Source: Mermis nigrescens
Lineage: Eukaryota; Nematoda; Enoplea; Mermithida; Mermithidae
Length of the DNA: 64,000 bases
Assembly: GCA_036768485.1 (NCBI GenBank)
Contig: JAVLUZ010000340.1
Location: forward strand, 1,072,701 to 1,136,700
Direction of reading: 5' to 3'
Under the pieces are notes generated by a model. It did no database searches, had not been told where the DNA came from, and was given only the letters and a program-made list of their open reading frames with translations. This document shows positions 25,473 through 37,726 of this stretch, piece after piece (the stretch's first letter is position 1; each line of letters starts with the position of its first letter). The position numbers and the translations under genes were made by a program.

Positions 25473-26522
25473 TAATTGATTGTTGATAGTCAATTTTGTG
25501 CAATTTTCCAAGAGGTTCCGATTTCCGGTCATTTGCTATTCTAATTTAGCCTTATCGTCTCAAAATTTCGTTCGTCCTCTGTGCTGGATTCCTAATTCCT
25601 TCGTGTTACTTTTGTTGTATCCATAGACGCACATATGACCGGCCTTGGGCGTGGCTCAGTCGGTATAAAAGGTCAAATAGTGAGCTTTTTTGGGCATGAC
25701 ACCAAAAAAATGACATAGCGTTAAAACATGTTAATCTACAGTGTTTAGTCCAAAACAAGAAGTTTCGAAAAAACTGATCGTGTTCATTGGCTTTTTAGCC
25801 TTTCATTTCGAATCATTTTTCTAAGAAAATTTGCCATTTTTAGATTTCGGGGTTTAGACTCCCCAGACCCCTAATCCAACTTCGCATGCCTGGTTGTGTC
25901 CCGAAGTAGCGATAAAGTAATTATCGCAAATATTTTCGTAGAACCATTGCGCTGGTCGTCGAACCCCGATTCTGGCCTTCCGGCTGGAACATGCGCATTC
26001 CGGCTTTTCCTAACGACGAATACATACATGTAATGGATTCCTGGCTGACATGCACAGCATGTGAATTACGGGGAGGGTGGAACAAAAGAAAATTTAAGTA
26101 CTTCCTTGGCCCCACAAACGGTGGATACGCGTCAAAAACACCATTTTTTGACATTCCTGACGATTCTTTACCTTTCAAAAACGACTTTTGAATAAATTCT
26201 GAAAATATACCGATCAAATTTGAGCGAATTCAAAAAAATATAGACAAATTTGACATTCATGCGAAATGTAAGAAAAATCGCGAATCCCATAGGATAAAGT
26301 TGGAAAATTTCTGCAGAAGGGTGAGGAACTAATGGGGGTGAAAACTCTCAGGATCACGCGCATTCCTGAAATATTTCAGATTAGGGGGACACGGGGTAAA
26401 CGACATTCAATTTTTGGTTGGAAATGGCAAAAACGCACCTAAAAATAGCCAAAAAGGCACGTTTTCGCCAAAACTAGGGGTCGAAAATTTTCTGACTGGG
26501 GGATACGTACGACCCGTTTGGG
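25473..26522. other. Repeat-derived spacer upstream of the protease exon
   Basis: Diverged W-like wording occurs at 26060-26180 and 26326-26510 (ggggtgaaaac, cgccaaaactaggggtcg). At 25649-25660 a good Pol III A-box-like string (TGGCTCAGTCGG) occurs without a matching B box, so no tRNA is called. No coding exon recognised. Confidence 0.4.
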
Positions 26523-26764
26523 ATGGGGTATTCCATCACCTCCCTCGTTGCATGTATGGACGATCATCAGCAGATGTCTAAACGAATCGTAGGAGGTGAG
26601 GCAGTGACGCCTTATGCTTACCCTTGGCTTGGCATGGTAATGAAGTACGATCTCGATGGAAGGCTCTTTGGCACTTGTGGTGTCGTCCTCATAACGGCAA
26701 ATCCAGGGGATACATCCACACAATGGGCACTGACGGCAGCACACTGTATCACTTTCAATATCAG
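26523..26764 (+). pseudogene. Serine protease (S1) exon: activation site and catalytic His
   Basis: It encodes the start of a chymotrypsin-family serine protease, an enzyme that cleaves peptide bonds after secretion and zymogen activation. The activation cleavage site KRIVGGEA is visible, a cysteine lies upstream (VACMDD) as in zymogens where it ties the propeptide to the catalytic domain, and WALTAAHC carries the catalytic histidine. The exon ends AATATCAG with donor GTAATT at 26765. An in-frame stop lies at 26493 and no acceptor or signal peptide is seen between it and the methionine, so the 5' end is incomplete or lost. It joins in phase to the next segment at 27497. Because that segment is frameshifted, I call the locus a pseudogene or damaged gene; assembly error is possible. 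Confidence 0.7.
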
Positions 26765-26874
26765 GTAATTATTATTGCGAGCGAACAGGAGCAGCACACA
26801 AGTTCTGAAGCGTCATGGTAGCATACGTGTTCTTGTTGGGTAAGTGGGCAGCAACTAAACCTCTGGAGGGGGAG

Positions 26875-27100
26875 TGCGAAATTCGGCAGTAGTCAAAAAA
26901 TGGTCTTAAAAATGGTGGATGGCTAAAGAATTTATTTTCAATGTTTCTTATCGAGCACTATCCATTGGCATCAAAAAAATTGCAGAAAAAAACAAAAAAA
27001 AAAATTCCAAATTTGGGCTCTGGGGAGGGGTAGTTTTGGTTTCTGGGGGGCTGGTTTTCGGCCTTCTAGAGTGTGTATATCCCCAAAATCCCCATCACAC
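26875..27100 (-). mobile_element. W repeat copy, degenerate, inside the protease intron
   Basis: Reverse-orientation copy with tcgagcactatccattggca and gggctctggggagggg. It lies within the inferred intron 26765-27496. No clear target-site duplication. Confidence 0.6.
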
Positions 27101-27496
27101 GCTGGGTTTGGAATTTCGACGCCAGACAGTAGTTACTGATCTACCCCAAAACAGCTGCCGACCCCCAGAATTTTTGATTTTCCGAAAAAATCGTAGAAAG
27201 TGTATTTTAAAGCGTTTTTAGCTAAGGTTTTTCCCAAAAGTATCAAATTTTCGGCGCTTCGCGATATCCTTCTGTAGCTATATTTTGTACAATTTATTTG
27301 AATTTTTTGATTTTTTCCGAAATTTCTTTCTCACGTTTATACGTTCTAAAAAGTTAGTGTGCAGTCAAAAACGAAAATTTGATATGACGCTTTTCTATCG
27401 CTTTTGGTCAAACAAAGTCGCAGTAGAAAAAGTTTTCGATTCCCTCCCTAGAATTTCCGTGCTGTGCGTTTCGGTTGACAATATTTTACTTTTAAG

Positions 27497-27762
27497 CACC
27501 ATTCACCAAAGTGTGCGATCTTTTCGATTCGTCTTCGGCGTATACGACAGACGCTTTCCGAGTCCGCATAGAATTATTCGAGAAAGTCGTACAGTATACC
27601 CGTATTCCACTACCATGCACAAGAAGCGCGGATGTAGTTTTGGTTGAATTTGAGCGAGAAATTTATTTCAACCGGTACGTTCGACCGATTTGCTTGCCTC
27701 TGTGATGAAAACGTGCCACAAAAAAGATTGCTGGATCAGTGGCTGGGGGCGAGTTGGTCACG
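27497..27762 (+). pseudogene. Serine protease (S1) exon: catalytic Asp and GWG, two frameshifts
   Basis: An acceptor (ttttacttttaag) precedes 27497 and a donor (CACG|GTAAAAAT) follows 27762. Entering in the phase left by the previous exon gives a strand typical of S1 enzymes (FVFGVYDRR then RIIRESRTVYP). The reading then has to shift once near 27610-27640 to reach the segment with the catalytic aspartate (ADVVLVEFEREI, VRPICLP). It must shift again near 27708 to reach DCWISGWGRVGHG. Motif order and spacing match the family. The shifts mean the exon cannot be translated as it stands. Confidence 0.7.
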
Positions 27763-28304
27763 GTAAAAATTGCAATGATGTGTTTAATACCGTATATATT
27801 ATAATAATAAGCGCAATCAACATGAACTTTTTATGCGTGACTTGCTGCCATAAAAATCTTACTGCAGGTACATATAAATTTTATGTTGATCCTACTACTG
27901 AGCACAATTCAGTGTAAAACTAATTTAATTATATGCTCCTTTCTAGTGAAATCAACATTAAAATTTTCAAAATCCTATGCTGAACAAGATCAAAAGCACA
28001 TGAATGACAGCCAGTCAGCTATACAGCGAGCCAATGGTCTAGCGGCTTTTGATTAAGGGAAATTGACACTAAATTGGCTGGTTATCAGTCTAGGTTATTG
28101 CAAGTTTGAAACACTGAATTTTGTGTTCAAATGCGTGAAGAGTGCTAAAATTTTGATTTTTACGTTGATCCTACAAATCCTACAACATGCTGCCCTTGTT
28201 GTTTTAATGAATAAAAGTTTCAATAAAAAACTTTAAAAAAAAGTCAAACTGACAAATGTCCATTTTCAACCTAAAATTTTTATGCTTATTCAACATACAG
28301 GGCC
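27763..28304. other. Intronic or intergenic DNA, nothing recognised
   Basis: AT-rich. It would be the intron after the GWG exon. No conserved motif, including no exon with the expected cysteine-rich loop before the serine. Confidence 0.4.
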
Positions 28305-28442
28305 CGTATGATAAGACGTAGCTCGTGATATAGGTTGTATCGTGATAACAATCGCGATACGTATCACGTAATTTATCGAACATGTTTCACGAGATATGTA
28401 CGCATTGTTACGGTATCTCGTGATACAAAGGAATCTCGTGAT
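28305..28442. repeat. Cluster of TCGTGATA words in both orientations
   Basis: Within ~140 bp the word CTCGTGATA/TCGTGATA or its complement TATCACG occurs about six times, including a palindromic stretch around 28350-28372 (cgtgataacaatcgcgatac then gtatcacg). Noncoding. It may be a decayed tandem repeat or a foldback core. Confidence 0.5.
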
Positions 28443-28445
28443 CAT

Positions 28446-28665
28446 AGGTGGGCAGAACCAAAATTCTGGGGGTGCAAGATTTTTCAAAGGTAAAAAATGG
28501 CCCTAAAAATAGTGGTTTGGCGAGAAAACACCATTTTTCAACGTCTCTCATCCAGCACTATCCATTGGCAATTGAAAAGATTGCGAAAAAAATTTTAAAA
28601 ATTGAATTGAAATCTTAGTCTCTAGGGGTGCATACTACCCTGACCCCTTACGCCCAAATATGCTC
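28446..28665 (-). mobile_element. W repeat copy
   Basis: Reverse orientation: ataggtgggcag, cagcactatccattggca, and ctaggggtgcatac near the end. The final end cttacgcccaaatatg is diverged. Confidence 0.7.
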
Positions 28666-28946
28666 ATAATACGGTGGTAGGTAAATATCAAATGACAAGT
28701 TGTAATAATAATAAAATGATAATTATTGAGCGCGATTTGTTTCCTTTATTGATCGTATTAAATCGTCTCTTTCTTCAAAGTAACAAAATATTTTAACAAG
28801 GTTTCAAACAAGAATTATTGAATTGAAAATTGGTTAAAAGAATGCAATACAGTTCTCAGCGTTTTTGTCTTCGAAATAAATAGTTTATAATAATCTTAAG
28901 ACTTCGCGTGCATTTCTACACTTTTATCCGCTATTTTTATGGTACA

Positions 28947-28988
28947 TATATAAGAGCATATGCAGCACAGCCAATTTCAAAATCAGTC
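28947..28988 (+). promoter_or_regulatory. Possible TATA box and arthropod-type initiator
   Basis: TATATAAG at 28947-28954 is followed at 28983 by TCAGTC, the arthropod initiator consensus. The spacing of about 38 bp is longer than the usual ~30. A possible donor (AAAGGTAAAAA) and acceptor (ttttttctaag, 29098) lie just downstream, followed by a stretch open to 29304. I do not recognise that reading frame and it has no ATG start. Confidence 0.25.
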
Positions 28989-29648
28989 AAAGGTAAAAAA
29001 TTTATAGAATTCCTTGCTTTAATGAGCTGAATTGACTTCCAAAACGAGACGTGTTTTCTATTCAATCGTATTTCCACATTTTATTCAATTTTTTCTAAGG
29101 GTCACTAGCACACATGGACTAAAGGTCTGGACAGGCAGCCACTCTAACAAATGGTCACCCTGGACACATTCATATCATCACCTCTTTTCTTTCGCTCAAA
29201 TGTTAGCATTTGAGGCTTTACAAAAAATAAATCCGTACGTTGATGGCATCTGTAGAGTGAAAAATAATTATCAGATTCCTCTAATTAATGGCGTCCTCCA
29301 ATGAACGGCGCATTAAAAAGGTATTGGAAAAAATAAGCGGCGGTCCCGTATAAGAAACAACACGGTTATTGGTTTCTAATTTATATTCTTTTTATAAATT
29401 TTATAGCTTTTGATATTTTAATAATTTATAATTTATAACTTTGTTTAACAATCTTCGTTAATTTAGAGCATTTTCGCAAGAAAGTTCTTATTTTCTTTCA
29501 TTTTTAATCTCAAACCTGCATTATTTCCTCAGCGAATTTTTTCTTTTCGCCTTCTCTCGGAGATATACTCGTAGAGTCAATTCCTTTCATTCTCCCACGC
29601 GCATGTCTCTTATTCCACGGAGAAGAATGGGGATAAACTATATTAAAA

Positions 29649-30209
29649 CTAGCAAAGAAAAATGCTCCGATGGAACAAAAAGGACAAACTCTTGGGATAG
29701 CGATTCAGCTAAAGACATAAAAGGAGGGGACTAGGAAAAAGTGACCTAAGCGCCCAAAAATCATAAGAATGTGCTAAAATTCAGATCTCTCTTCTAGCTA
29801 AGCAACACAAAACTTGAAGCTGCGGCCTACAGAGATTACTGTTTGTGGCCTCACTTTGAGAATAAGTAATACAATAGCTTATGCTTCAAACGAACGGATC
29901 AGTCTGAACTGAAGATAGCGGCTAATCATTTTCTTATGAGCATTAAATGAATGCAATTCCAAACAATCGCTTTTGCAATGGTATAGAGATGAGGGAAGGC
30001 ACTAAACGTGCGCAAACAGATTAGCACCAAAGAATTCAGGACACGACGCGATAAGAATGAGCGAGATAATCGTGAAATAAATGCAATAGTGCATGACTTT
30101 CAGCAGAGTTTTATGATTTTTGAGCGTGTATGTGGCTTCTCCTAGTCCCTTCCAATTATATCTTCGATGATCCTTTACGAATCTCCGTCGAAGCATTTTT
30201 CCTTGCTAG
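29649..30209 (+). mobile_element. Foldback element E, 0.56 kb relative of A, C, D
   Basis: Ends CTAGCAAAG and CTTGCTAG. The left half is clearly family-like (atgctccgatggaac, ggaggggactaggaaaaag, ctaagcaacacaaaacttg). The right arm keeps the matching outer ~75 bp (gcttctcctagtcccttcc, cgaagcattttt). Flanks are AA and TA, so the duplication is eroded. Tail R4 follows, as with the other copies. Confidence 0.65.
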
Positions 30210-30786
30210 TAACCTTCTTTCAATTAGAATGATTTGAGTAAATCGATCGATAAACTCATAGGTAACTTGCCGAATGAAATATTCTAACTACTTAAGAACA
30301 GAAAAACAACATCAGATTAGTAATACTGATTTTACGGGGAAAAGATATGGAAAATAACTTAGCTTGTACAACCTACAACCTCCTAGGCCTGAATTTAACC
30401 TGAAGTGTAAAGTTTACACAGTTAGTGGGTGTGTAGCTGATGGCAGCAAGTTTATAACGGAGAAATTTATGTTTTAAAAAACCTGACCTTCGGCAAATGT
30501 AAAGTTTACACCATCACCAAGTCTATAATCCTTACGCTGCGAATAACATTTTACAGAAAAAATTGACCCCGTACAACATTCTAGGAGCAAAATAAATCTT
30601 AATTGTAAATAAATTTACACCTCCCTCAACAAAACTGAATCATCCAGTAGAATACCTGACCCTTAAGCATTAAGCATTCTTGAAGTCGAGATCACGCCCC
30701 TACTTATAACGGAAGAAGCTCATGGACAAAATAGATGCAGCAACATGTTTTTCACGCCAACCTATAACTTTACACCTACAGGGTTT
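30210..30786 (+). repeat. GTGTAAA-rich tail R4, first part
   Basis: Diverged tail with gtgtaaagtttacac near 30405, atgtaaagtttacacc near 30498, aaatttacacctc near 30608 and aactttacacctac near 30770, alternating with ataacgg(a)gaa(g) phrases. It continues after the inserted element F, at 32794. Confidence 0.55.
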
Positions 30787-32793
30787 GGTTTCCGACTGAA
30801 GGTGTTTAGCTTACTCCGGGCCTGAATTCGGAGAATTTAGCCTTGATGAAGGTTAAATAATTTATCTCCGGTTTCCGGATGAAGGTGTTAACTTACCCCT
30901 CATGAGTTAATTTTAACCGTTAGGGTTAACTTAACCCCAGGCTTAATTTAACCCCTTGGGGTTGCGTGCGTTGTATAAAATATGCATTTGATATCAGTAC
31001 TTATCACAGATCTCCGAATGAAAGGTTTTATTGCTGGGGTTTACTTTGTTTATTTTCTGTTTTAAAGTTAATCCTGATCCTGATCAGGATTTATTTCTGT
31101 AAACTGTATTAGTCGCTTACGATTTGATTTATTTAAGAATTTTGAATAGCTTCAAATTTTGTGCTATTGTGAGAAAAAGTGAATTGAATTGTAGTCCGTT
31201 TCATTTTACTTTGCGGTTGAATTTAATCAGGATCAATCAGGCTGCAAAAGTAGATTAAAATTTTGATGCAGTAAGCCGCTTTAAAAATGGCAAACGTCGC
31301 CTTATAGTTTGGTATACTGTAAAACATCGAAACTATGGTGTTAGTTTACAACACTTTTATTCACTTTATGTTTTTTCAAAAACCTCAAAGTTAAATGACG
31401 AAACGGAATAAAGTATGTAAGTTATTCAAATGAAGAGATTCCAGAATTTTTCGTGTTTCTAATAACACTTTGCCAATATCATGAAATCTTCGATCGTCCA
31501 GATCCAAATTTTTTCATTATCGGAATTCTGAGTCTGACTATCTAGCGGTTTATCGTACAATTTCTATTCTGAGTTAGGTGATTCCATTAATATATGCAGG
31601 GTGGATTTAATAGGGTTAAAATAGTTGGCCCTCATCGGTTAAAACAGTTGGCGAAACAAAGAATGGATATGTACTTTGCAACAATTTTTGGCCATCGACC
31701 ATCGTAATTTATCAAATTTAACACCTATGTATAACATTCATTCAATTTCTTGGTCTGAAAGCCATATTTTGTAATTTTGGCTTCCATTGATAGATTCTAA
31801 CGAAAATTTTGCGCTTCGCGCTGAATAGCTTTAATGCAGAGAGAACATGAAATAACGAATTATCTCAAGTCTCTGCACGTCTTTCTGTCGAAATTCCACG
31901 ATAGCTAAATTTGAAAAACAATTCAAACACTTTTTGCACAAATTTGCTTTAAATTGTTAAATTTTCGCGAAATTTTTATACACTAAAAATCATTTGACTA
32001 AAAAGATATATAAAACGACGAAACAACGTTATTCTGCACGTGAATAACGGGTTTTAGATTTATTTTTGACTGATTAGAAAAAGCACGCCCACCGTTGGGC
32101 GTGGGGACGAGTTAGCGGGGGTATACCCCCAGTAGGCCGAATATCCCTCCTCCAGAAATCAAATACTCACCACAGATTCAATTTTTTAAAATTTTTTTTG
32201 TTTTTTGCAATGTTTCGATGCCAATGGATAGTGCTTGATGAGAAACGTTGAAAAATGGTGTTTTTTAGCCATACCACTATTTTTTGACCTTTGAAAAGTC
32301 TTGCACCCCTCGCTACTCAGAATTTAAGTCATGCCCACCTATGGTTACGCACCATCCCGAAAATTGTAGATCCGCCACTGACTGAATATTATGTAGTCTA
32401 TAAGGTTAAATTATCCCTTAAATTTGACAACCCGTGTAGTCGATCGCATGTACAGTGCTTTTCAATAGTGATAGGTGCTAGGTGAGTTTGCTGAGATTTC
32501 TTCAAATTTTTTATAATATAGATTAGTTGCGTGCAACCCTATCTACAAATGCACTGCATACACGAATATGTGTACATTGAATGCTTGTAGTAGTTAAACC
32601 CTGCGGGTTAATTTAACCCCTGAGTGTTAATTAACCCTGGGTTTAAATTCCATTCTGAAACCGGGGATTAAGTTATCTTCCGGGGTTAACTTAAGCCCGG
32701 GGTTAAATATCCCTGGAGTTAATTTAACCCCGGGGTTAAAAACCTTGGAGTTAATTCAACCCCGGGGTTAGCTAACCCCTTTATTCGGAAATC
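30787..32793. mobile_element. 2.0 kb element F with GGGGTTAA palindromic subterminal repeats
   Basis: Inverted ends GGTTTCCGACTGAAGG (30787-30802) and CCTTTATTCGGAAATC (32778-32793). Next to each end lies a cluster of palindromic words built on GGGGTTAA/TTAACCCC (30870-30965 and 32595-32780), richest on the right with perfect pieces such as TTAACCCCGGGGTTAA. The interior is AT-rich, includes a W copy at 32088-32346 and shows no transposase. It sits inside the GTGTAAA tail R4, so it inserted later. No target-site duplication could be fixed. Confidence 0.6.
32088..32346 (+). mobile_element. W repeat copy inside element F
   Basis: It has ttgggcgtggggacg, the core gatgccaatggatagtgc, and ends catgcccacctatgg. 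A fragment of the hAT-type mini-element end (gatccgccactg) follows within 40 bp. Confidence 0.7.
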
Positions 32794-33830
32794 GGCCAAG
32801 GACTAACTCGAGTTTGAGGGTGAAGAAAAGCTTCTTACTGTGATGTGTAAACCTTAAGACGTCCACTATTTCTTACATTGGTCCAAACACACCAAATCAT
32901 AACCAGAAAACGTATTTGACAGAATAATTGCAAAAACGTTTTTTTCATCACAGAGCAAGTACTCTACACTTCCAGAATAAGTCAATGACCAAGTGCGGTT
33001 TCTGACCGGCCTACTTACTTGATTTTTATAATAGTCCACATAAGCCGATTCATAAGCAGATAAGCTGGCACACAAAAAAATCCTCAAAAAATGTATTTTT
33101 TTACACTAGAGTTTAAGCACTACACTTTCACACCTAATACAGTATTGACTTGAAAGAAGCGCATTTAGATGCGATGTATCCATCACCTTTGAAGCGTACT
33201 TTAATTTTAGTATAGTTTTCGCGTCTTGATTTATAAGCAGCGAAGTAGGCAAACAAGAAATAAGGTAAAAACGTGTTTTTTCGTGCCATAACAAGGTGTA
33301 AACTGTGAAAATCTGAAAATAAATCCCTATTGAGTGTAAAGAAATTCGGTTTGTGCCAGTTTATAGCCTTCGAGTTGTAATACGATTGTATGTGGGAAAC
33401 TTTTGTTTTGCACCCTCTGGAGACATTGATCAATCAAAAAAAGAAGAAAACGTGTTTTCACCCTATCTTACACCCCCGATATCAAATTTTAAATTTTACA
33501 CTGCCAGCAGTGCGCGGTTCCCTACAACATATAGCCCTACAAATGTACCTTAAGTTTATTATATTATAAATCTGTCTTTACAACCGCATATTTTGACACT
33601 CTTTATCCCACTCGAGAACTAATCCAACATACAAAAAACAAAAAAAATGTTCAGAAAATTTTGTCCTCTACAATTCTGTACCATTTAATTGTATGAGGCA
33701 TACTTCCTAAGTTGTGCACAAGCTGAGCAAGAAAACCCCTAAAAGTTTGTATATGTTATAACGTTACGTCTCAACTTTACACTGTCATTAGGAGGCAACT
33801 ACCGTAATTAGTTCAGAAACTACCTCAATT
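32794..33830 (+). repeat. GTGTAAA-rich tail R4, second part
   Basis: 33325-33500 matches 19310-19480 (attgagtgtaaagaaattcg, gagttgtaatacg, aaaacgtgttttcaccc). 33600-33790 matches 19845-20030 (ctcgagaactaatcc, aaaatgttcagaaaatt, gttataacgtta). The terminal hairpin is not preserved. Noncoding. Confidence 0.6.
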
Positions 33831-33974
33831 TCCGATTCTAGCGCATGCGTGTCACATGTACTTTAAGAAAAAGTCATTCTGGCCATACTGGTCATTTAAT
33901 TTTTCCCATTCTCCCTCTGCGACTAACTGCACCAAATTCCTATCATATAAAATAATTTTCTTAATTTTCTAATA

Positions 33975-34804
<830 letters not shown>

Positions 34805-34830
34805 AGCATCAAGTGATTTGGTAATTGCCA

Positions 34831-35051
34831 GCGATTCACGCACTAATGTTGTATTTATTGATACAGATAGCAATTCTGAAATTTCCGATCAACTGCAGCA
34901 TGTACTCGCTAATGTATTGATCGGAGGAAGATTCCAGCTGGAGCCAAAAAACCGCACTAATCTCGTCGTCCTGCGTTGGCTCGGAAATTACAAGGGACCA
35001 GGCCTTGTACCAACATTCTCTATTTACTATATGCGCAGAACCGTATATTAA
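34831..35051 (+). CDS. Possible extracellular exon, faintly CUB-like
   Basis: An open stretch of ordinary composition begins after a possible acceptor (taattgccag) directly downstream of the (ATT)n run. It includes NRTNLVVLRW and VPTFSIYYM, which recall the last two strands of a CUB domain (an extracellular binding module), but the expected cysteines are missing. No good donor is visible at its end. It lies between the GWG and GDSGG exons of the protease but does not look like protease sequence. It may be a chance frame. Confidence 0.25.
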
Positions 35052-35662
35052 CGGCTGCATGAGAATCTGGGAGTTTTGCCTCAGAAAGAAATTTTTTTAA
35101 TAATTTCTTGCGCTAAATACGGCATGCACACGTCGAAAAAACTATTTATGACGTTCCGGACACTGCTCGTTCTTTCAAGAACTCAAAAACTTGAAAAAAT
35201 TCGACAGATTTGAAAAGAAATTGAGTAAATAGGACAAAATATAGTAACAAATGAGAACCTACATATGCCGCAAGGCGTTGAATTTTTGACACTTTAGAGT
35301 CAAAAGTTCGTTTAAAACGCTTAGAAAGCAATTTTCATTCATAGAACAGACGAGATGAATAGCAGTCATTTTTTGCAAAGGTTTAGTATCACACATGCGT
35401 CTGGGGGTCCGAGAGGGCTTGTTGGGCTACCCTGGAATTAGGAGGACCGCAAAATCGATAGAACCTGAATTAAATTTTTATTGCTGTTTTTGATAATTTT
35501 ACCCGTCGACCCCACTCCTAATTTAGCAGCTATCCATAATTGATCACCATCCGTTCTGTGGAGGAGTGTCGAATCCCTACTAACCACCCCCTCGCCCTGG
35601 AACACGTATGAATAGAACAAGTCGTTTTTTGGAGTCACCTTATTTCTCATGTGTTTATTGAG
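35052..35662. other. Likely intronic DNA upstream of the last protease exon
   Basis: No conserved exon recognised; in particular the expected cysteine-containing segment before GDSGG was not found. The pyrimidine-rich end (atttctcatgtgtttattgag) forms the acceptor of the next exon. Confidence 0.4.
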
Positions 35663-35827
35663 GGTGACTCTGGAGGCCCTCTGATGTGCAAGGTTAATGG
35701 TCGATATTTTTTGTACGGTCTTATTCGAAGCAGACGAAATCCGATGGTGGGCTACGATGGAATTTCCTACAACGTTAAGGTTTCTAAACTGATCCCGTGG
35801 ATAAACCAGACTATCGGATCAAGATAA
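35663..35827 (+). CDS. Serine protease (S1) C-terminal exon: catalytic Ser
   Basis: After an acceptor AG at 35661-35662 the exon opens with GDSGGPLMC, which contains the catalytic serine. About 40 residues follow, ending VSKLIPWINQTIG and a stop TAA at 35825, as expected for the C-terminal helix of chymotrypsin-type enzymes. It is on the same strand as the His and Asp exons 8-9 kb upstream, so all may belong to one gene with a repeat-filled intron. A paralogue is possible because the linking exon was not found. This segment itself has no frameshift. Confidence 0.75.
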   Translation, partial: GDSGGPLMCKVNGRYFLYGLIRSRRNPMVGYDGISYNVKVSKLIPWINQTIGSR

Positions 35828-36475
35828 TTACTAGCAGTGTAATTTTTGATCAAGAATGACTACTATACCGATTATTATTAATTAATTATCTGACTAACGA
35901 TCGATTACGTTACGAATATGTTTATTAGTAATGAGTTATTACCAAATTATTATTATTCACTGACTAGATAATTATTATTGTTCATTTTTCTTACATGATA
36001 ATGCACGAGAGTTATTTTGAGCTCGTTTTTGCTTCCAGTAAAAATTTGTCACCCTGATGTTTTTCAATGTGAAGCCTAGGTAGGTACTACTGTATAAATA
36101 TTTTATCCCCCTACGAACTAAGCGGATTGACCAGACACGCACATCATGAGAGGTTTAGGGAAGGGTTGCAATTTTAATGTGTCTTCTTGGGTAAAAAAGG
36201 GCGGAAAATAAGCATCAAAATAAAATATACGCGCATTATAGTATGAAAAAATAAAATTTTTCAATTCGTTAGGATAGGGATAGAAATAGCTGCTGTAGAG
36301 ATTCGCAAGTAAAATTATTTTATAAAACAAAAAACCATTAGTCTTACTTAACTTTCAAATAGGATTTGCCATAAAATCCAGAAAGCTTTGTTGTATTTTG
36401 CTTTAGCCAAATCATTAATTTCAGCAAGTGGTGGCATGGCGACACCATCAATTGACAAAAACGGATTAAATTACT
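35828..36475. other. Spacer, nothing recognised
   Basis: AT-rich, with attatt-rich phrases near 35870-35990. No gene or known repeat. Confidence 0.35.
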
Positions 36476-36644
36476 TATAGTCTGTTTCACACAACTTCGT
36501 TCATAAATTATAACACTGTCTCCTACAATAAGCTGGCAGATTGCGATTACAGCATTGATCTGATATATAATTATCGTAACCCTTGGCTTATTGTCGTTGA
36601 AAATTCTTAGAATTTATGCACGAAGTTATGGGAAACAGACTATA
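36476..36644. mobile_element. 169 bp MITE with TATAGTCTGTTTCA ends
   Basis: Left end TATAGTCTGTTTCAC with aacttcgt; right end acgaagtt with GGAAACAGACTATA. TA sits at both tips, consistent with a TA duplication. Degenerate relatives lie at about 42715-42852 and 45000-45157 (shared core aataagctggcagattgc). Related ends recur at 40676, 41226, 44343 and 48140. Confidence 0.75.
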
Positions 36645-37228
36645 GTTGCTCAAAACTTATTTTACATTCTCACAAACCTGTTTGGCTTTTAAATAGGTAT
36701 TGATGGTTTCGTGTGAATTATATTTTTTACGTTCTTAGCTCAAATTATATTTTTGGCATTTTACATATATAATAATATAATAATATTTATTAGCCAATCA
36801 CTACCGTAGAAAATGCAATAAAAAATTACATGAAAAAAGGACTTAAATAAAATTGGCAGATACGGCATCCAGAGCACGATTTTCAAGAATTTGTCTGGTA
36901 GCATTCTTGAATTTAAAAAACGGCTTATTTGATTCTAGACATATATGTAGATACACATTGTTTTGAAAAATTAACCCAGAAATTCTTTATTGGCTGCCTC
37001 CATAATAGAGAGTAGGAATCCACTGCTGAGAGTCTTACTGCTATTCTTTGAATTCGTCAAATCTGGGGCAATTGGGGAGAGGCGTCCAGTCCACCTCATT
37101 CACACATAAATCCATCCCATGCTGCTCACAGCTATTTGAGTGATTATTTTAGCATTATTAGGTCTCTTGACTACAGATGCACAGCATGGTCGGTCTGGAG
37201 GGGTAAGCTGGTCTGCTGGTCAAATATA
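36645..37228. other. Spacer, nothing recognised
   Basis: AT-rich DNA. 37170-37220 carries a fragment (gatgcacagcatgg, tctggaggggtaagctggtctg) related to sequences near 16370-16410. Confidence 0.35.
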
Positions 37229-37726
37229 CAGGGTGTCCCACCTAACTATCCCCAGTAGTTTTTCAGTCATAACTTCCTTAATAATGGTCCAAACTTAATG
37301 AAAACTCACCACTTTACAACTCGTCCAATAACATTGGGAACCTTTCAGTTTCATTTGAAGAATTGATTAATTACAAGGTTTAAAACGATACTTTTTGTGA
37401 TTGGCACTTTCTGATCAGTTTATTTGTTACTTTGAATTTATTAAATACGTAAGTTTTTTGAATTTTGTTAAATCTAATTTTTTTAACTTTTCTATGTAAT
37501 TGTCGTGCCTGTGGTAATTTATGACCAAATAAGGCACCACAATAACCTGGAAGAGTAAAAAAATTAAAATTAGACTTAGCGAAATTCAGAAAAGTTACGT
37601 ATTTAAAAAATGCAAAGTCACAATTTTATTGGCCGGGTTGTAAAGTGTTGAATTTTCATCAAGTTTGAATCATTATTAAGGAAGTTATGACTGAAAAACA
37701 CTGGTATAATTAGGTGGGACACCCTG
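37229..37726. mobile_element. 498 bp foldback MITE with CAGGGTGTCCCA ends
   Basis: Both tips read CAGGGTGTCCCACCTAA inward, and the arms stay complementary for at least ~95 bp (ttcagtcataacttcctt near both ends). Weaker pairing continues toward a centre near 37500, so the whole element is a hairpin. No coding capacity. Tip flanks TA and AG do not form a clear duplication. Confidence 0.8.

Noticed and set aside
25649..25660. tRNA gene starting with TGGCTCAGTCGG
   Set aside because: Good A box but no B box or cloverleaf downstream.
28947..29304. Complete small gene downstream of the TATA/initiator pair
   Set aside because: No ATG-initiated frame continues through the open stretch and the TATA-initiator spacing is off; kept only as a weak promoter candidate.
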